From positions 4,836,001 to 4,900,000 of the forward strand of contig NZ_CP136600.1 in the NCBI RefSeq assembly GCF_032911225.1: a stretch of 64,000 bases of DNA, given 5' to 3'. Shown piece after piece: positions 9,173 through 19,337 of the stretch; positions within the stretch are counted from its first letter, which is position 1; each line of letters opens with the position of its first letter. A model generated the notes under the pieces. That model saw only the letters and a list, made by a program, of their open reading frames with translations, was not told the origin of the DNA and made no database searches. A program made the position numbers and the translations under genes. This DNA is from Thalassotalea fonticola. Lineage in GTDB: Bacteria > Pseudomonadota > Gammaproteobacteria > Enterobacterales > Alteromonadaceae.

Positions 9173-9868
9173 AATCTAAAAAATGCTCTCTGCAGACCAA
9201 TAAAAACACTATAATCAACTCGATTAGTCCAAAAGCATCACAGTAAAGATCACAATTCTAGCGTGATAATTTATCTACTTTCACTAAACACTTATCTATA
9301 ACTTTATTAAGATTCTTTTGCCACGTACTAAATTTGACCCTGTTCAATAAATATCACAAATCTCGTTATAAGAATCATATAGGCCTTTTTGCTTTACATA
9401 AAAAAACGAGGTGTCATCATGTTACGAACAATCATTAAAACCATCATTGGCTAGGTAAAAAAACTATGGGAACTACTCAAAGTCATCATTGACATTGCCC
9501 CCACCAAAACAGTCAACCCAGACCGTAACCATTCCATAACAACGAACACTAGGCAAAGCGCGTTGCACGATTGGAGATCGTCAGGAAGCCGACAAGATGT
9601 TGTTCGCCATAGGTATGTAGAAGTTGATGGATACGCAGAAAACTTCCATATTGACCGCCAGGGGCGTTATGATTTTGCAAAACGTCGAAGATCAACTCTA
9701 GAAATAATATGGGCATTTCATTCAAGCCTAAGTCATTTCTTCGCAAACAACCGTTGTGGCAAATAAGTGAGAACAAAACATAAAGCTAATCACCTCTTCA
9801 AACCTGTACATATGTTTTTTCAATTTTTATATTCTGTTCAGAACGTGCTCGCTCTGTGTTTATTCATT
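9173..9868. other. Gene-poor stretch with a possible decayed small gene
   Basis: No intact gene is recognised between the SRP RNA and the convergent sulfotransferase gene. The only coding-like trace is the interrupted frame at 9419-9766, described separately. Confidence 0.5.
9419..9766 (+). pseudogene. Frame with good ribosome site broken by one TAG
   Basis: From ATG 9419, preceded by GAGGTG at good spacing, one frame runs 115 codons to a TAA with a single in-frame TAG after 11 codons (9455-9457). The stop sits in a context where TGG (Trp) would read naturally. The base usage is more C-rich than that of the neighbours. I do not recognise the protein. It may be a decayed foreign gene, a short 11-residue cationic hydrophobic peptide, or chance. 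Confidence 0.3.
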
Positions 9869-11551
9869 TTACTTTAGCAGCTCGGGATAGCGATGAATAA
9901 AATCTGACAATTGATTTTTATAACATGTCCATCGCTCAATGGAATTGTTGTAGATTTTCTGGCGAGCCTGCCAAACACTGGCTGTATGGATTGAAGCAGT
10001 ATTCTGTTCACCAGATTCTACTGATAATTGTTTCAGATTGGTATATTCACACAGTTGATCAATTACCTTTTTGGGATCTCTTACCATGTCCTCATAGCTA
10101 ATGGTTAGGATGTCCAGGTCTTGATAACTCCAGTGTCGCATCATTTCTGAGTATAACGAATGGTATTCGGCGATATCGTTTAAGTCGTAACTGAAGTCCA
10201 AGTTAGTGTGTGCAAAATTTTGAGAATAAATGGATAGGCAAATATCAACGGGATTGCGAGTACAATGAATAATCTTGGCTTTAGGGAACAACATTTTGAT
10301 AAAGCCAATGTTAGCGAAATTTAAAGGATTTTTATCCAGTGTATGTTGGTAATCATTATAATTAGTGGTAATGGATTTCAAATATTGTACACAATAATAT
10401 TCTACCGCCCGCTCAGGAATATGGGATAAAACCTCAGGAAAAGTAACTTTGTTTCCCGTAGAATTTTCAATATGTTTTGGGAACAAATCCAGTGTATCTA
10501 ACTCACCTGCGCAAAACACCTTTTCATTACTTGAAAAAATCCTTTCGAGTAAGGTTGTGCCTGACCTAGGCATACCAACTATAAAAATGGGCTCATAATT
10601 GTTAGTTGTTTTTTGCTGAAGCTGCTTAATTTGTTGTTCGCTAAAATAACTTTTTAGTTTTTCAAATTGCTGTTTGACGCTATTTATATCAAAGGGTTTG
10701 GTCAGCATTTTTTTTCGTTGTTTGTTGGCTGTTTTAAAGTATTCAAATGCCTGTTCATATTTATGCAGGTCATCATTAATTTTTCCAAGAGAAAAATTTA
10801 AAACAGTCTTGGTTTCAGCGCTCACCCCTGCCTTCAAGGCATCAGTAAATTTCTTGATAATTTCACTATCATCCGTACTGAATTTTTTTGATACAGCAAT
10901 GCCTTGGTAAGCGGCAGCACTGTTAGAGTCTTTCGAGAGAGCAAGAAGGTTGTATCTCGTCGCTTCATTAAACTCACCCAGAGAATAATGCAGTTTTGCA
11001 ATTTTTGACAGTGTTGTCGCTGTGTAGCACTTTCTTTTTATCGTTAAAGCGTAAGCGTCAAGTGCTGCCGAATCAGCACCAATTACCGATAAATAGGAAG
11101 CCGCTGAGTTATGTATTTCCACATCGTCAGGATATTGTTTGAGCAATGAAAAAAGAGTAGTTTTAGCGAGATCAATTTGCCTGCTATGGCCATAAATTTC
11201 GGCAAGTAACGTATAGGCCTCAACACATAAAGGATCCTTTTTTATACAGTCATTAAGTACTGAAATGGCAGACGTGGAGGCATTCATCTTGTCATGCAGC
11301 AATGCCAGCCTTACCTGTAATAAAGACGATACTTGCGTCGTCGTACTATATTGATTTAAGACTTCGATGCCCTGTTGAAAATAACCAGAATCAAGTAAAA
11401 GCTGAGTAATTGATAATAACAAAAATGGTTTGTCATCAGTCTCATTAAGTGCCTTCTGGAAGTATTGGAAGGCTTCATTGGCCTTTTTTTGTTGCCATAA
11501 TGAGAGGCCTTTTTGATATGGGTTTTGTGCTGGATTGGGACTATTGCTCAA
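9869..11551 (-). CDS. TPR-repeat sulfotransferase
   Basis: The 560-residue protein has about eight TPR-like helical pairs in the N-terminal half (about 10-290), then a sulfotransferase domain. FIVGMPRSGTTLLERIF (about 324-340) is the PAPS 5'-phosphosulfate loop, and CTRNPVDICLSIYSQNF is the 3'-phosphate motif. Such proteins transfer sulfate from PAPS to an unknown acceptor and are common in marine gammaproteobacteria. The only N-terminal start compatible with the frame is TTG at 11551, without a clear ribosome site. It sits alone between the two SRP RNA copies. Confidence 0.85.
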   Translation of the reverse strand: MSNSPNPAQNPYQKGLSLWQQKKANEAFQYFQKALNETDDKPFLLLSITQLLLDSGYFQQGIEVLNQYSTTTQVSSLLQVRLALLHDKMNASTSAISVLNDCIKKDPLCVEAYTLLAEIYGHSRQIDLAKTTLFSLLKQYPDDVEIHNSAASYLSVIGADSAALDAYALTIKRKCYTATTLSKIAKLHYSLGEFNEATRYNLLALSKDSNSAAAYQGIAVSKKFSTDDSEIIKKFTDALKAGVSAETKTVLNFSLGKINDDLHKYEQAFEYFKTANKQRKKMLTKPFDINSVKQQFEKLKSYFSEQQIKQLQQKTTNNYEPIFIVGMPRSGTTLLERIFSSNEKVFCAGELDTLDLFPKHIENSTGNKVTFPEVLSHIPERAVEYYCVQYLKSITTNYNDYQHTLDKNPLNFANIGFIKMLFPKAKIIHCTRNPVDICLSIYSQNFAHTNLDFSYDLNDIAEYHSLYSEMMRHWSYQDLDILTISYEDMVRDPKKVIDQLCEYTNLKQLSVESGEQNTASIHTASVWQARQKIYNNSIERWTCYKNQLSDFIHRYPELLK

Positions 11552-11784
11552 AGCTGATTACTTTATCTTTTATGGGAGTACAAGTAATATAAACGGCCTA
11601 TTCTATATAATCAATCCATAGTTCAAAACAAATCTGTTTATAGTGATCGCATAAGACCAATACACTATTAATTTGACGCTGTGCTTCTGACCATGGCACA
11701 TTGATTGTTTAATTTAAATATTTGCAATGTTATTTTTTACTCTACGCTTAATTATGTTGGCAAGCATCGCTGTATCCCTTACTG

Positions 11785-11880
11785 GCAATGATACTCTGTG
11801 AACTCGGCTAGGTCCGGAAGGAAGCAACCGCAGCAGACGACTCATGTGCAGGGATGTGGCTGAAAGAGGGGCCACCCAAT
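11785..11880 (+). ncRNA. Second, 5'-truncated copy of 4.5S SRP RNA
   Basis: These 96 bases match 9080-9175 except for two substitutions. The first changes CAGG to TAGG in the symmetric loop that binds Ffh (11809); the second changes GTGCCGGG to GTGCAGGG. Upstream of 11785 all similarity ends, so the normal 5' strand of the closing helix (CCTCTTT) is replaced by unrelated sequence that pairs poorly with AAAGAGGGG. No promoter like the one before the first copy is visible. It is most likely a degenerate duplicate, though the whole apical hairpin could still fold. Confidence 0.75.
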
Positions 11881-11904
11881 ACTTATCTAATAGTATTTAT
11901 TTTT

Positions 11905-12549
11905 CTATCTAGTTCTTTCAGAATTTTCTATTTGTTTTTCTACATCACTAATTGCTTTTCTACATCGCCCTAGGCGCTGTTGCAAGGTTAAAATTTCTTG
12001 CTGGATAGTTGCAGTGTTATACTTTGTAGTCTTCGCTAACGCTAATTCTTTAACTTGCAACATATCTTGCAAACGTCGTTCAAAACCTAGAAATTCAGCA
12101 AGTTTTGCATAGAGTTGGTGCGACGGTACAAGTACAGCCTTGGCTTGTTGCTTGAATTTTGCTGTCTGCTTACCTGTTACCGGTTTTTTTTGTTTCTTTA
12201 GTCTATTACGGCGGTCAAGACGATATTCACTATCATTATGGCGATTGTCATTCGACTTAATTGCAGTGATCAATGATGAAATCTGTTCTTCCAACTCTGC
12301 CATTAATGCACCACAAAATTCCATATGTTTTGTGCTCAGCAATTTCTGTAAATGTTCTAAACGCTTTTGTGTATATTTGACATAGGCATAATAAGTAGAG
12401 CTGACGATAGGAAATAACTTCTCATCAAACATGGCTTCATCTTGAAGATAATAATGTGATTTTCGTTGTTTATTAGCTTGATCTACCGAATTTGCATCAA
12501 TTTCAAGTTGATCCAGTATTGATTTTAATCTGCATAAAGAGCGCTCCAT
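11905..12549 (-). CDS. priC: Primosomal replication protein PriC (N'')
   Basis: The 214-residue, very basic, helical protein has the PriC pattern: an N-terminal helical domain (about 1-95), a lysine-rich linker (about 105-135), and a C-terminal region with LYAKLAEFLGFERRLQDML. PriC restarts collapsed replication forks by reloading DnaB through contact with SSB and the fork. It is 9 bp downstream of a TauE/SafE permease gene on the same strand, so cotranscription is likely. The second SRP RNA copy faces it from 25 bp away. Confidence 0.85.
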   Translation of the reverse strand: MERSLCRLKSILDQLEIDANSVDQANKQRKSHYYLQDEAMFDEKLFPIVSSTYYAYVKYTQKRLEHLQKLLSTKHMEFCGALMAELEEQISSLITAIKSNDNRHNDSEYRLDRRNRLKKQKKPVTGKQTAKFKQQAKAVLVPSHQLYAKLAEFLGFERRLQDMLQVKELALAKTTKYNTATIQQEILTLQQRLGRCRKAISDVEKQIENSERTR

Positions 12550-12558
12550 AAGTAATAT

Positions 12559-13335
12559 TTAAAACCAAGCTACATAAGCAAGCTTAATAGCCATCACCAT
12601 CACCACAGTAATAAATATAGGCCTAATAAATTTACTGCCATAACGTATAGCTGAGTGCGCGCCAATCCAAGAGCCAATAATCATAAATATCCCCATGGCC
12701 AAGCCAAGTAAAAAGTTAACTTGGCCAAAATAAATGAAGATCAATAACGACGTGAAATTACTTATAAAGTTCATGCTTCTAGACAAGCCAGAACTTAATA
12801 AAATATTCATTTTATATAGAGCTAAAGAAGAAACAGTCCAAAATGTACCAGTACCTGGTCCGGCAAAACCATCATAAAAACCCAACACAAACCCTTGTAT
12901 GCTTTGTTTAATTTTGATTAGTACGCTGGGTTTTGGAAAACTGGCGGACTCGCTAAGTGCCGATTTTGAACATAACGTATATAAAGCGCAAAGCAAGATG
13001 ATAATAGGCAGTAATTTGTTTATTAAATCCGCACTAACAAAATTTACAATTATGGTACCGATGACGGCACCAAATATTGTTGCTACAGCTGCAGAGAACC
13101 AAAATAGAGGGTTGAATAGTTTTTTTCGGTAGAAGGTAACCGAAGCAGTAAATGAGCTGAAACACGCCGCTAGTTTATTTGTACCCAAGGCAATATGTGG
13201 TGGCAAGCCTGACGATAACAAAACAGGCACGGTCAATAGACCTCCGCCACCAGCAATTGCATCAATAAAACCCGCAATTAACCCAACTAGGGATAATGTT
13301 AATAATAAATACGGATCGGAAAAAAGTTCAAACAT
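12559..13335 (-). CDS. TauE/SafE (TSUP) family membrane permease, YfcA-like
   Basis: The 258-residue protein has about eight membrane helices. The family signature near the N-terminus reads GFIDAIAGGGGLLTVPVLL (about 21-39) with LGTNKLAA shortly after, and a second related motif GFYDGFAGPGTGTFW lies in the middle. TSUP proteins are inner-membrane anion or sulfur-compound exporters; the substrate is unknown. Orientation and the 9-bp gap suggest an operon with priC. Confidence 0.9.
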   Translation of the reverse strand: MFELFSDPYLLLTLSLVGLIAGFIDAIAGGGGLLTVPVLLSSGLPPHIALGTNKLAACFSSFTASVTFYRKKLFNPLFWFSAAVATIFGAVIGTIIVNFVSADLINKLLPIIILLCALYTLCSKSALSESASFPKPSVLIKIKQSIQGFVLGFYDGFAGPGTGTFWTVSSLALYKMNILLSSGLSRSMNFISNFTSLLIFIYFGQVNFLLGLAMGIFMIIGSWIGAHSAIRYGSKFIRPIFITVVMVMAIKLAYVAWF

Positions 13336-13866
13336 GGGCGGTTTAATGGCTCTAAAACAATTGAAGTGCTAATTCGTTAACGGGATCTGAGTAAGGGTGA
13401 CCTAAACCAATTGAAATAGCCAGAAAATAATATTCTTTGTAATATTTTATCTTAGATTACCAAATGGGTAATAAATGTAGGCGTTCTGTATAGAAATGTG
13501 TCCGCTTAGTTTTTTTGTATCTGTTTTTATGTGTGGGTTAGTTGTTGTTTTTTAAGTAATAAATAATTTCGTATAAACTAGAGTATATAGTAATAAGTAA
13601 ATATTTATTATGCAGTTTGGTGAATATATATTCTGAATTTTCATGTATTTATGCGTGAATTGTGTGTGGAATTGTAACTGAGGTGTGTGGTTTTGTAAGA
13701 AATTTTGAATTTATGTAATTTATGTTGTTGACCTGTTAAAGAAAATCGTTTTATTATCGTCTTCGACAGATCAGGTCTAATGACCTAATAAAAAGAAAAT
13801 ATAACAAAGCAATATAGCTTTGATTTTTAAACAATAGAATCACTTAGAGTGGTCCAGGGAGTAAAC
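13336..13866. other. Long regulatory spacer before the TonB-dependent receptor
   Basis: AT-rich and non-coding. A related phrase, AACAATTGAAGTGCTAA near 13360 and AACCAATTGAAATAG near 13408, occurs twice. The promoter and a dyad are listed separately. Confidence 0.5.
13728..13786 (+). promoter_or_regulatory. Candidate promoter and dyad for the TonB-dependent receptor
   Basis: TTGACC (13728-13733) and TTATTA (13751-13756) are 17 bp apart. Just downstream AGGTC-TAAT-GACCT (13773-13786) forms a 5-bp inverted repeat where an operator or leader hairpin could lie. This is inferred by eye. Confidence 0.4.
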
Positions 13867-16611
13867 ATGTATAGCAATAATAAACTTGCTAAAGCCGTTC
13901 GCCTAGCATTAGTGTTTGGCGCAAGCGCAACAGCTGGTATTTCTGCAAACGCATTCGCGGCAGAAGAAGTAACAGCTGAAGAAGAAGTGGAACGCATTGA
14001 AGTTACCGGTTCTCGTATTAAACGTACTGATATGGAAGCGGCTAGCCCGATTTCTGTATTTACAGCAGAAGATATTGCCGTTTCAGGTGTATCAACAGTT
14101 GAAGGTTTCATCAAAAGCATCCCGGCAATGAATGGCGGTCAAATTGGTTCTAACGTAAATAATGGTAACCGTGGTTTCGCAACTGCTTCTTTACGTGGTT
14201 TAGGTGATGGACGTACATTAATACTTATCAATGGTCGTCGTTTCAACTCAGGCGATTTAAACTCTATCCCTACTTCATTCATTGAACGTGTTGAAGTAGT
14301 ACGTGATGGAGCATCAACTGTTTATGGTTCAGATGCAATTGCTGGTGTTATTAACTTTATCACTAAGAAAGATTTTGAAGGTGTTGAAGTTTCTGCGCAA
14401 TACGACGTAACTAGTGAAGACGACGGTGAAACTAAAAAGTTCTCAATCGTAACTGGTACTTCTAGCGATAAAGGTAACGTAGTATTCTCAGTAGATTACA
14501 CTGACCGTGAAGCCGTTAGCCAAGGTGACAGAAGTTACTCTGAATGTCCTCTTTGGGATGACGGTGTAGGATCTAAGCCATACTGTGGTGGTTCATCACA
14601 TTCTCACTTAGGTCGTGTTAACGTACCTGAAGTAAATGGTCTAGGCCTTGACGCTGGCCGTTATATTACTCAAAACGGTGAAGCAGTACCATTTAGCACT
14701 GCGGATCACGGTTACAACTACGCTGCAACAAGTTACTTAGTAACTCCTGCACAAGTGTTTAGTGTAAACGCCGCTTCTACGTATGAAATTACAGACTCAA
14801 TGTCGATATTTGCTGAAGCTGGTTTCAGTAACCGTCAATCAAGTCAACAAATGGCTCCAGCAGCAACGTTCTGGAGTGCTCCAGTTCCTGCTACTCACCC
14901 TGACAATATTTACGGTGTTGATTTATCAGTCAACCGTCGTATTACCGAAGGTGGTGGCCGTGGTTTTGAACAAGATGCTGAAGATTACCGTATTGTTGCT
15001 GGTTTAGAAGGCGAATTCGACAATGGTTGGGGTTGGGACGTAGCTTATAACTACTCACGCTTTGTTGATTCACGTATTATGACTGGTGAGCTTAATCGTC
15101 CAAATACAGAAACATTACTTGACCCAGCATTATGTGCTGCCGATGACGATTGTCCTGGTTTATGGAACCCGTTTGCTGAAGGTACTATGACTGCTGAGCA
15201 ACATGCTTATGCTTCTGTTACTTTCTCTCCGGTAAGAAAAGGCCAAACAACTCAGTTTTTAGCCAACCTTACAGGTGACTTAGGTAGTTTCGAATTACCA
15301 GGTGGTCCGATTCAGTGGGCAACTGGTTATGAGCGTCGTATTGAAGAGTATTTAAATGAACCTGATGGAGCTGAAGCTTTAGGTCAAGTATATGGCCAAA
15401 GTGGCGATAGAACTGAAGGTAGCTATACTGTTGAAGAAATGTATGCAGAATTTAACTTCCCTATTTTAGCTGGCCTACCATTTGCAGAGCGTTTGACGTT
15501 AACTGCTGCAGTAAGAACTTCAGATTATAGTAACCAAGATGATACTGCTACTAACACTAAGTTTGGTATTGAATGGGAGCCGGTAGAAGGGTTATTAACT
15601 CGTGCTACGTTTGCTGAAGGTTTTAGAGCGCCAAGTATTACTGAATTATTTGATCCACAAGAGCAATCTGCGATTAGTTATACTGATCCTTGTTGGGATT
15701 ACGGATTAAGCAGCAATGCTACATTAAAAGCTAACTGTGCGGCTGATGGCCTACCAGCAGATTTTAATTCTGATAGTCAGTCAAACTCTGTTATTGGTGG
15801 TAACCCAGAACTAGAGCCTGAAGAGTCAGAAAGCTTTACAGCAGGTATTGTTTACTCAGGTTTTGAAAACTTTAGCATTGCAATAGACTACTTCAACATT
15901 GAAATTACCGATGGTGTAGGTACTGCTGGTACAGATAACATTGCTGAAAGTTGTTACAACTCTACAGATTTTTCTAGCCCTTTATGTGACTTAATTAAAG
16001 GTAACAAGTACGGTCCTATTGATACACCGCCACATCCTACGTCACCGCGTCGTAACGTAAGTGAAGTACTTTCAGGTGTATTAGTAACAAATGCTAACCT
16101 TTCAACATTTGAAACGTCTGGTATTGACTTTGACTTTAGCCATAATATGGACATCTTCGGCGGTAACTTTGTAACTACCCTTAACGGTACTTACTTAGAT
16201 CAATATGATTACACTCTTGTTGCCGGCGGTGAGAAAATCAAAGCTTCTGGTAAAGTTGCGGCTGACCAATGGACAGGTAACCCAGCAGTATTTGCTGAAA
16301 TAAGAGCAAACTTAGGTTTTACTTTCGCAACTGATAATTATAATGCGAACATTACGTTCCGTTATCAGTCTGAAGGTGATGACTTGTTAGCAGATGATAC
16401 AACTCTAGATTCAGTTGCTGATTCAATTGTGTACACAGATGTTCAAGGTACATGGTTCGTTAACGACACTTACACCTTATCAGCTGGTGCACGTAACTTA
16501 CTTGATGAAACACCTCCTTATATGTCGAACTATGATGACTCGAATACAGTTAACTATTCGTATGATCTACCAGGTGCATACTATTACTTAAAAGCAACTG
16601 CTAAGTTCTAA
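13867..16611 (+). CDS. TonB-dependent outer-membrane receptor
   Basis: The start is set at ATG 13867 because AGGGAG (13857-13862) precedes it, giving a 914-residue precursor. A signal peptide ends near ANAFA. A plug domain follows with VERIEVTGSRI, LRGLGDGRTLILINGRR and VEVVRDGASTVYGSDAIAGVINFITKK. A ~700-residue beta-barrel ends in the aromatic tail ATAKF. Such receptors import large substrates (oligosaccharides, peptides, siderophores) using TonB energy. The ligand is unknown. The partner TonB2-type operon begins 2.7 kb downstream. Confidence 0.93.
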   Translation: MYSNNKLAKAVRLALVFGASATAGISANAFAAEEVTAEEEVERIEVTGSRIKRTDMEAASPISVFTAEDIAVSGVSTVEGFIKSIPAMNGGQIGSNVNNGNRGFATASLRGLGDGRTLILINGRRFNSGDLNSIPTSFIERVEVVRDGASTVYGSDAIAGVINFITKKDFEGVEVSAQYDVTSEDDGETKKFSIVTGTSSDKGNVVFSVDYTDREAVSQGDRSYSECPLWDDGVGSKPYCGGSSHSHLGRVNVPEVNGLGLDAGRYITQNGEAVPFSTADHGYNYAATSYLVTPAQVFSVNAASTYEITDSMSIFAEAGFSNRQSSQQMAPAATFWSAPVPATHPDNIYGVDLSVNRRITEGGGRGFEQDAEDYRIVAGLEGEFDNGWGWDVAYNYSRFVDSRIMTGELNRPNTETLLDPALCAADDDCPGLWNPFAEGTMTAEQHAYASVTFSPVRKGQTTQFLANLTGDLGSFELPGGPIQWATGYERRIEEYLNEPDGAEALGQVYGQSGDRTEGSYTVEEMYAEFNFPILAGLPFAERLTLTAAVRTSDYSNQDDTATNTKFGIEWEPVEGLLTRATFAEGFRAPSITELFDPQEQSAISYTDPCWDYGLSSNATLKANCAADGLPADFNSDSQSNSVIGGNPELEPEESESFTAGIVYSGFENFSIAIDYFNIEITDGVGTAGTDNIAESCYNSTDFSSPLCDLIKGNKYGPIDTPPHPTSPRRNVSEVLSGVLVTNANLSTFETSGIDFDFSHNMDIFGGNFVTTLNGTYLDQYDYTLVAGGEKIKASGKVAADQWTGNPAVFAEIRANLGFTFATDNYNANITFRYQSEGDDLLADDTTLDSVADSIVYTDVQGTWFVNDTYTLSAGARNLLDETPPYMSNYDDSNTVNYSYDLPGAYYYLKATAKF

Positions 16612-16666
16612 TATATAAAACCTAGTCGATGTAGGACATTAGCTTTTTAATGTTCAGTAAATGTAA

Positions 16667-16697
16667 AAAACCCATCTATATGATGGGTTTTTTTTAT
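16667..16697 (+). terminator. Terminator after the TonB-dependent receptor
   Basis: AAAACCCATC-TATAT-GATGGGTTTT with a long T run. A-richness on the left side means it could work for both strands. Confidence 0.85.
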
Positions 16698-16907
16698 GTC
16701 TTTAAAATTGTTCTAATAAAAATAGAGTTAAAAAGCAAAGTTGGGTTGTAGAATTTAATAACTATAATACATGCATACCAGAATAAACTTTATCTGTTGA
16801 GTGACTGAATACAGCGGTTCTTATAGTTACAAGAATAGATAGGAGATCTTATTTAGAACAAATAAAAGATCGCAATTTAATTGTAACTTATTTTAATAGT
16901 GTTGGCT

Positions 16908-18785
16908 TTAAATTGGGACTATGTCGTAAGGTGTAGTGATTCTTTGTTCGTCACTGTTAAAAGGTGTGGTGCCATGCCAAAAATATGAAGGAAACTGTAC
17001 CATTAAGCCTGCCTGAGGCTCTATGCTTATTTCAGATGATAGTTTTTCTGCCATATTAAAACCTGGCTCACCAAAATTTATCCAGCCTTGTTGTTCAGAA
17101 TTAGCAATTATTGTTTTTGGTACTTGCACATAGTAACAACTGCTCATCCAGCCAGCAGAGTGATAGTGGTTTTTATGATAACCACTGTTGTTTAATAATA
17201 CAGACCAAGAATCAGACTCGACAAACCTTTGAGTGTTTCTTGCCAGCAGCGGGTGTATGCTATCTTTTGGTAATTTAGATAAAAACTCAGATGTTTGTTC
17301 TTTTAAACTTAAAAACAACGTTTTTATTATTGGCAGATGATAGTCAAATAAATTCTCACTGGTTTGACTGCCACTAATTAATGATTGATCTAAAGGATGC
17401 GATTTAGCTAAATGAATAGTTCGCAATTGAGCGGCTAAGCTATGGTTAAATTCACTTAAGTTATGGAAGCCTGCTGGTAAATCAATATGAGCGCTTAAAA
17501 TAAACTTTTCATAGTCGCATAGGTAATCGTATTCGGCATCATTTAAACCTCTTAATGCAACTGTTTTATAAGCCAGAAGGCCTTGATGGTTAGGCTGTTG
17601 CTTGAGCAGTTTATTAAGCATCGACAGTGCTTTATTATATTCGCCCACGCTGAGCAAACTTTTTCCTAATGCAAGTTTTACTTCAAACGCATTGGATTTT
17701 ATTTTATCAGCCTCTTTGGCAAAAGAAACTGACTGATCAAACTTACTTTGTTCATTAGTTATTGAACTCAACTCTAATAAGCTATTTAAGTGTTTCTTAT
17801 CTCTTTGTAATAGGTTCTTTAGAACATCTTCAGCGAGTTCAATGTTTTCAGACTGTTTCAATTTAAGCGCATATGAATATTCTAACTCGGAATTTCCTGA
17901 GTTTGACTTCATCGCTAATTGATAAGATTTCAAAAAGTCGGTATCAGCATGTTCCCATAACATTTTGTTTAACCAGTTGTGGGCATCAATATCTAGGGGG
18001 GCTTTATCAAGCAATTGCTGGTACAGGCATTTACTTTTTTCGATATCTCCAATCAATGTATAACAGCTGGCTAAATTTTTTGTTATGTCTGAATTGCCTG
18101 GGGTTAAACTTAGCGCTTTGATAAAACAAGCGATAGCTTCCTTATATAGACACTTCTTTTTAAATACTAGTCCAAGGTTATTTAAAGCTGGAGTGCTATT
18201 AGGTTGAATTTTTAATGCTTGTTCAAAAAAGTGCTGAGCTTTTAAAAGTAAGTTCAAATGAAGATAGGTTTGCCCTATAGCTATCGATATTTTTAAATCA
18301 TTTTGTTTAAGCTGATTTGCTTTATTTAAAACACTTAGCGCATCATTACTTTGTCTATTTCTATTGAATAAGACTCCTAGGTTATACAGAGAATCTAGGT
18401 TGTTCTTGTCGATGCTTAATATTTTATTATGGGCTGTGATTGCTTGTTTAACATTTCCGTCTTGCTTTAATAATTTTGCTTGGTTTTGTAGTGCTGGTAT
18501 CAATTTAGGATCTAGTTTTAGAGATTTTTTTAACGCAACTCGGCATTGTTCAATGTCTCCGAGATTATGATGAATTACAGATTTTAAATGCCACAAGGTT
18601 GCATCACTCTTATCTATTATCAATAGCTTTTTAATTAATTTTTCAGCATTTATAAAGTCTTTATTGTTTAAAAAGTAAAATAATTTTTGTTTTAAGTTTT
18701 GCACATTAGCATTTATCTGTAAGGACATTTTCTGATTGAAATAGTGATCTAAAAGTAAATATAAATTTAATCTGAAAGCCGGCAA
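16908..18785 (-). CDS. TPR protein with C-terminal 2OG-Fe(II) oxygenase domain
   Basis: Up to 625 residues. About eleven TPR units (about 25-420) lead to a C-terminal putative 2-oxoglutarate/Fe(II) dioxygenase. HYHSAGWMSSCYYVQVP supplies the first His, and FWHGTTPF near the end supplies the second, followed by the Arg of the 2OG site. This pattern occurs in putative 2OG oxygenases often encoded beside TonB receptors. The longest frame starts with TTG at 18785; an ATG at 18728 (MSLQINAN) is an alternative. Neither has a clear ribosome site. The target is unknown. Confidence 0.8.
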   Translation of the reverse strand: MPAFRLNLYLLLDHYFNQKMSLQINANVQNLKQKLFYFLNNKDFINAEKLIKKLLIIDKSDATLWHLKSVIHHNLGDIEQCRVALKKSLKLDPKLIPALQNQAKLLKQDGNVKQAITAHNKILSIDKNNLDSLYNLGVLFNRNRQSNDALSVLNKANQLKQNDLKISIAIGQTYLHLNLLLKAQHFFEQALKIQPNSTPALNNLGLVFKKKCLYKEAIACFIKALSLTPGNSDITKNLASCYTLIGDIEKSKCLYQQLLDKAPLDIDAHNWLNKMLWEHADTDFLKSYQLAMKSNSGNSELEYSYALKLKQSENIELAEDVLKNLLQRDKKHLNSLLELSSITNEQSKFDQSVSFAKEADKIKSNAFEVKLALGKSLLSVGEYNKALSMLNKLLKQQPNHQGLLAYKTVALRGLNDAEYDYLCDYEKFILSAHIDLPAGFHNLSEFNHSLAAQLRTIHLAKSHPLDQSLISGSQTSENLFDYHLPIIKTLFLSLKEQTSEFLSKLPKDSIHPLLARNTQRFVESDSWSVLLNNSGYHKNHYHSAGWMSSCYYVQVPKTIIANSEQQGWINFGEPGFNMAEKLSSEISIEPQAGLMVQFPSYFWHGTTPFNSDEQRITTPYDIVPI

Positions 18786-19337
18786 GTAGTCAATAATTAA
18801 AGTCGTTATGGGTATAAATCAATTTCCGTTTTACAGAGGCTTTAAGTTCATCGATCTCTTTGATGGTGGAAATTTTAAAATATGAACGTGAATCTATAAA
18901 TAGACTGCAATTCATTTATTAAAAATCTAAACTTTTCACTGTTACAAATTGATGAAATTTATATGATTGACTATCCTTAAATGGTCAGTGAAAATGTAAT
19001 ATGCATGCAATTAAGTTGTGTAATTGAGTGGAACCGGTTGAAAACCATACTTTTTGTGTGTTTTTTGCGCTGTTTTGATTCAATTTAAGCAAAATGTTTG
19101 ACTTTAGCGTGTAGCTATTGTCTTATAGAGAGCTGTTATTCATATGAATATCAGCCTAGAAATAACAATTTTGATAACTTCAAAACATTGCAAATGTGAT
19201 TGAAAGGTTAACAAGATTGTGTTTCTAAGGATAACAACTTATAAGCACTAAATATAAATGTTCTTATGTTTGGGTCCTTAAATCTGATTTAATGGATTTT
19301 GTTGGAATAAAAGTTAAATAGCAATTGGTTGGGAACT
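18786..19337. other. Divergent regulatory spacer before the TonB2-type operon
   Basis: About 550 bp without a gene, AT-rich. It must hold the divergent promoters of the oxygenase gene and the six-gene operon. I see no convincing Fur box. Confidence 0.5.

Noticed and set aside
11785..11880. Second SRP RNA as a fully functional gene
   Set aside because: The 5' arm is replaced, conserved loop bases are changed and no promoter like that of the first copy is visible; it is kept as a degenerate copy.
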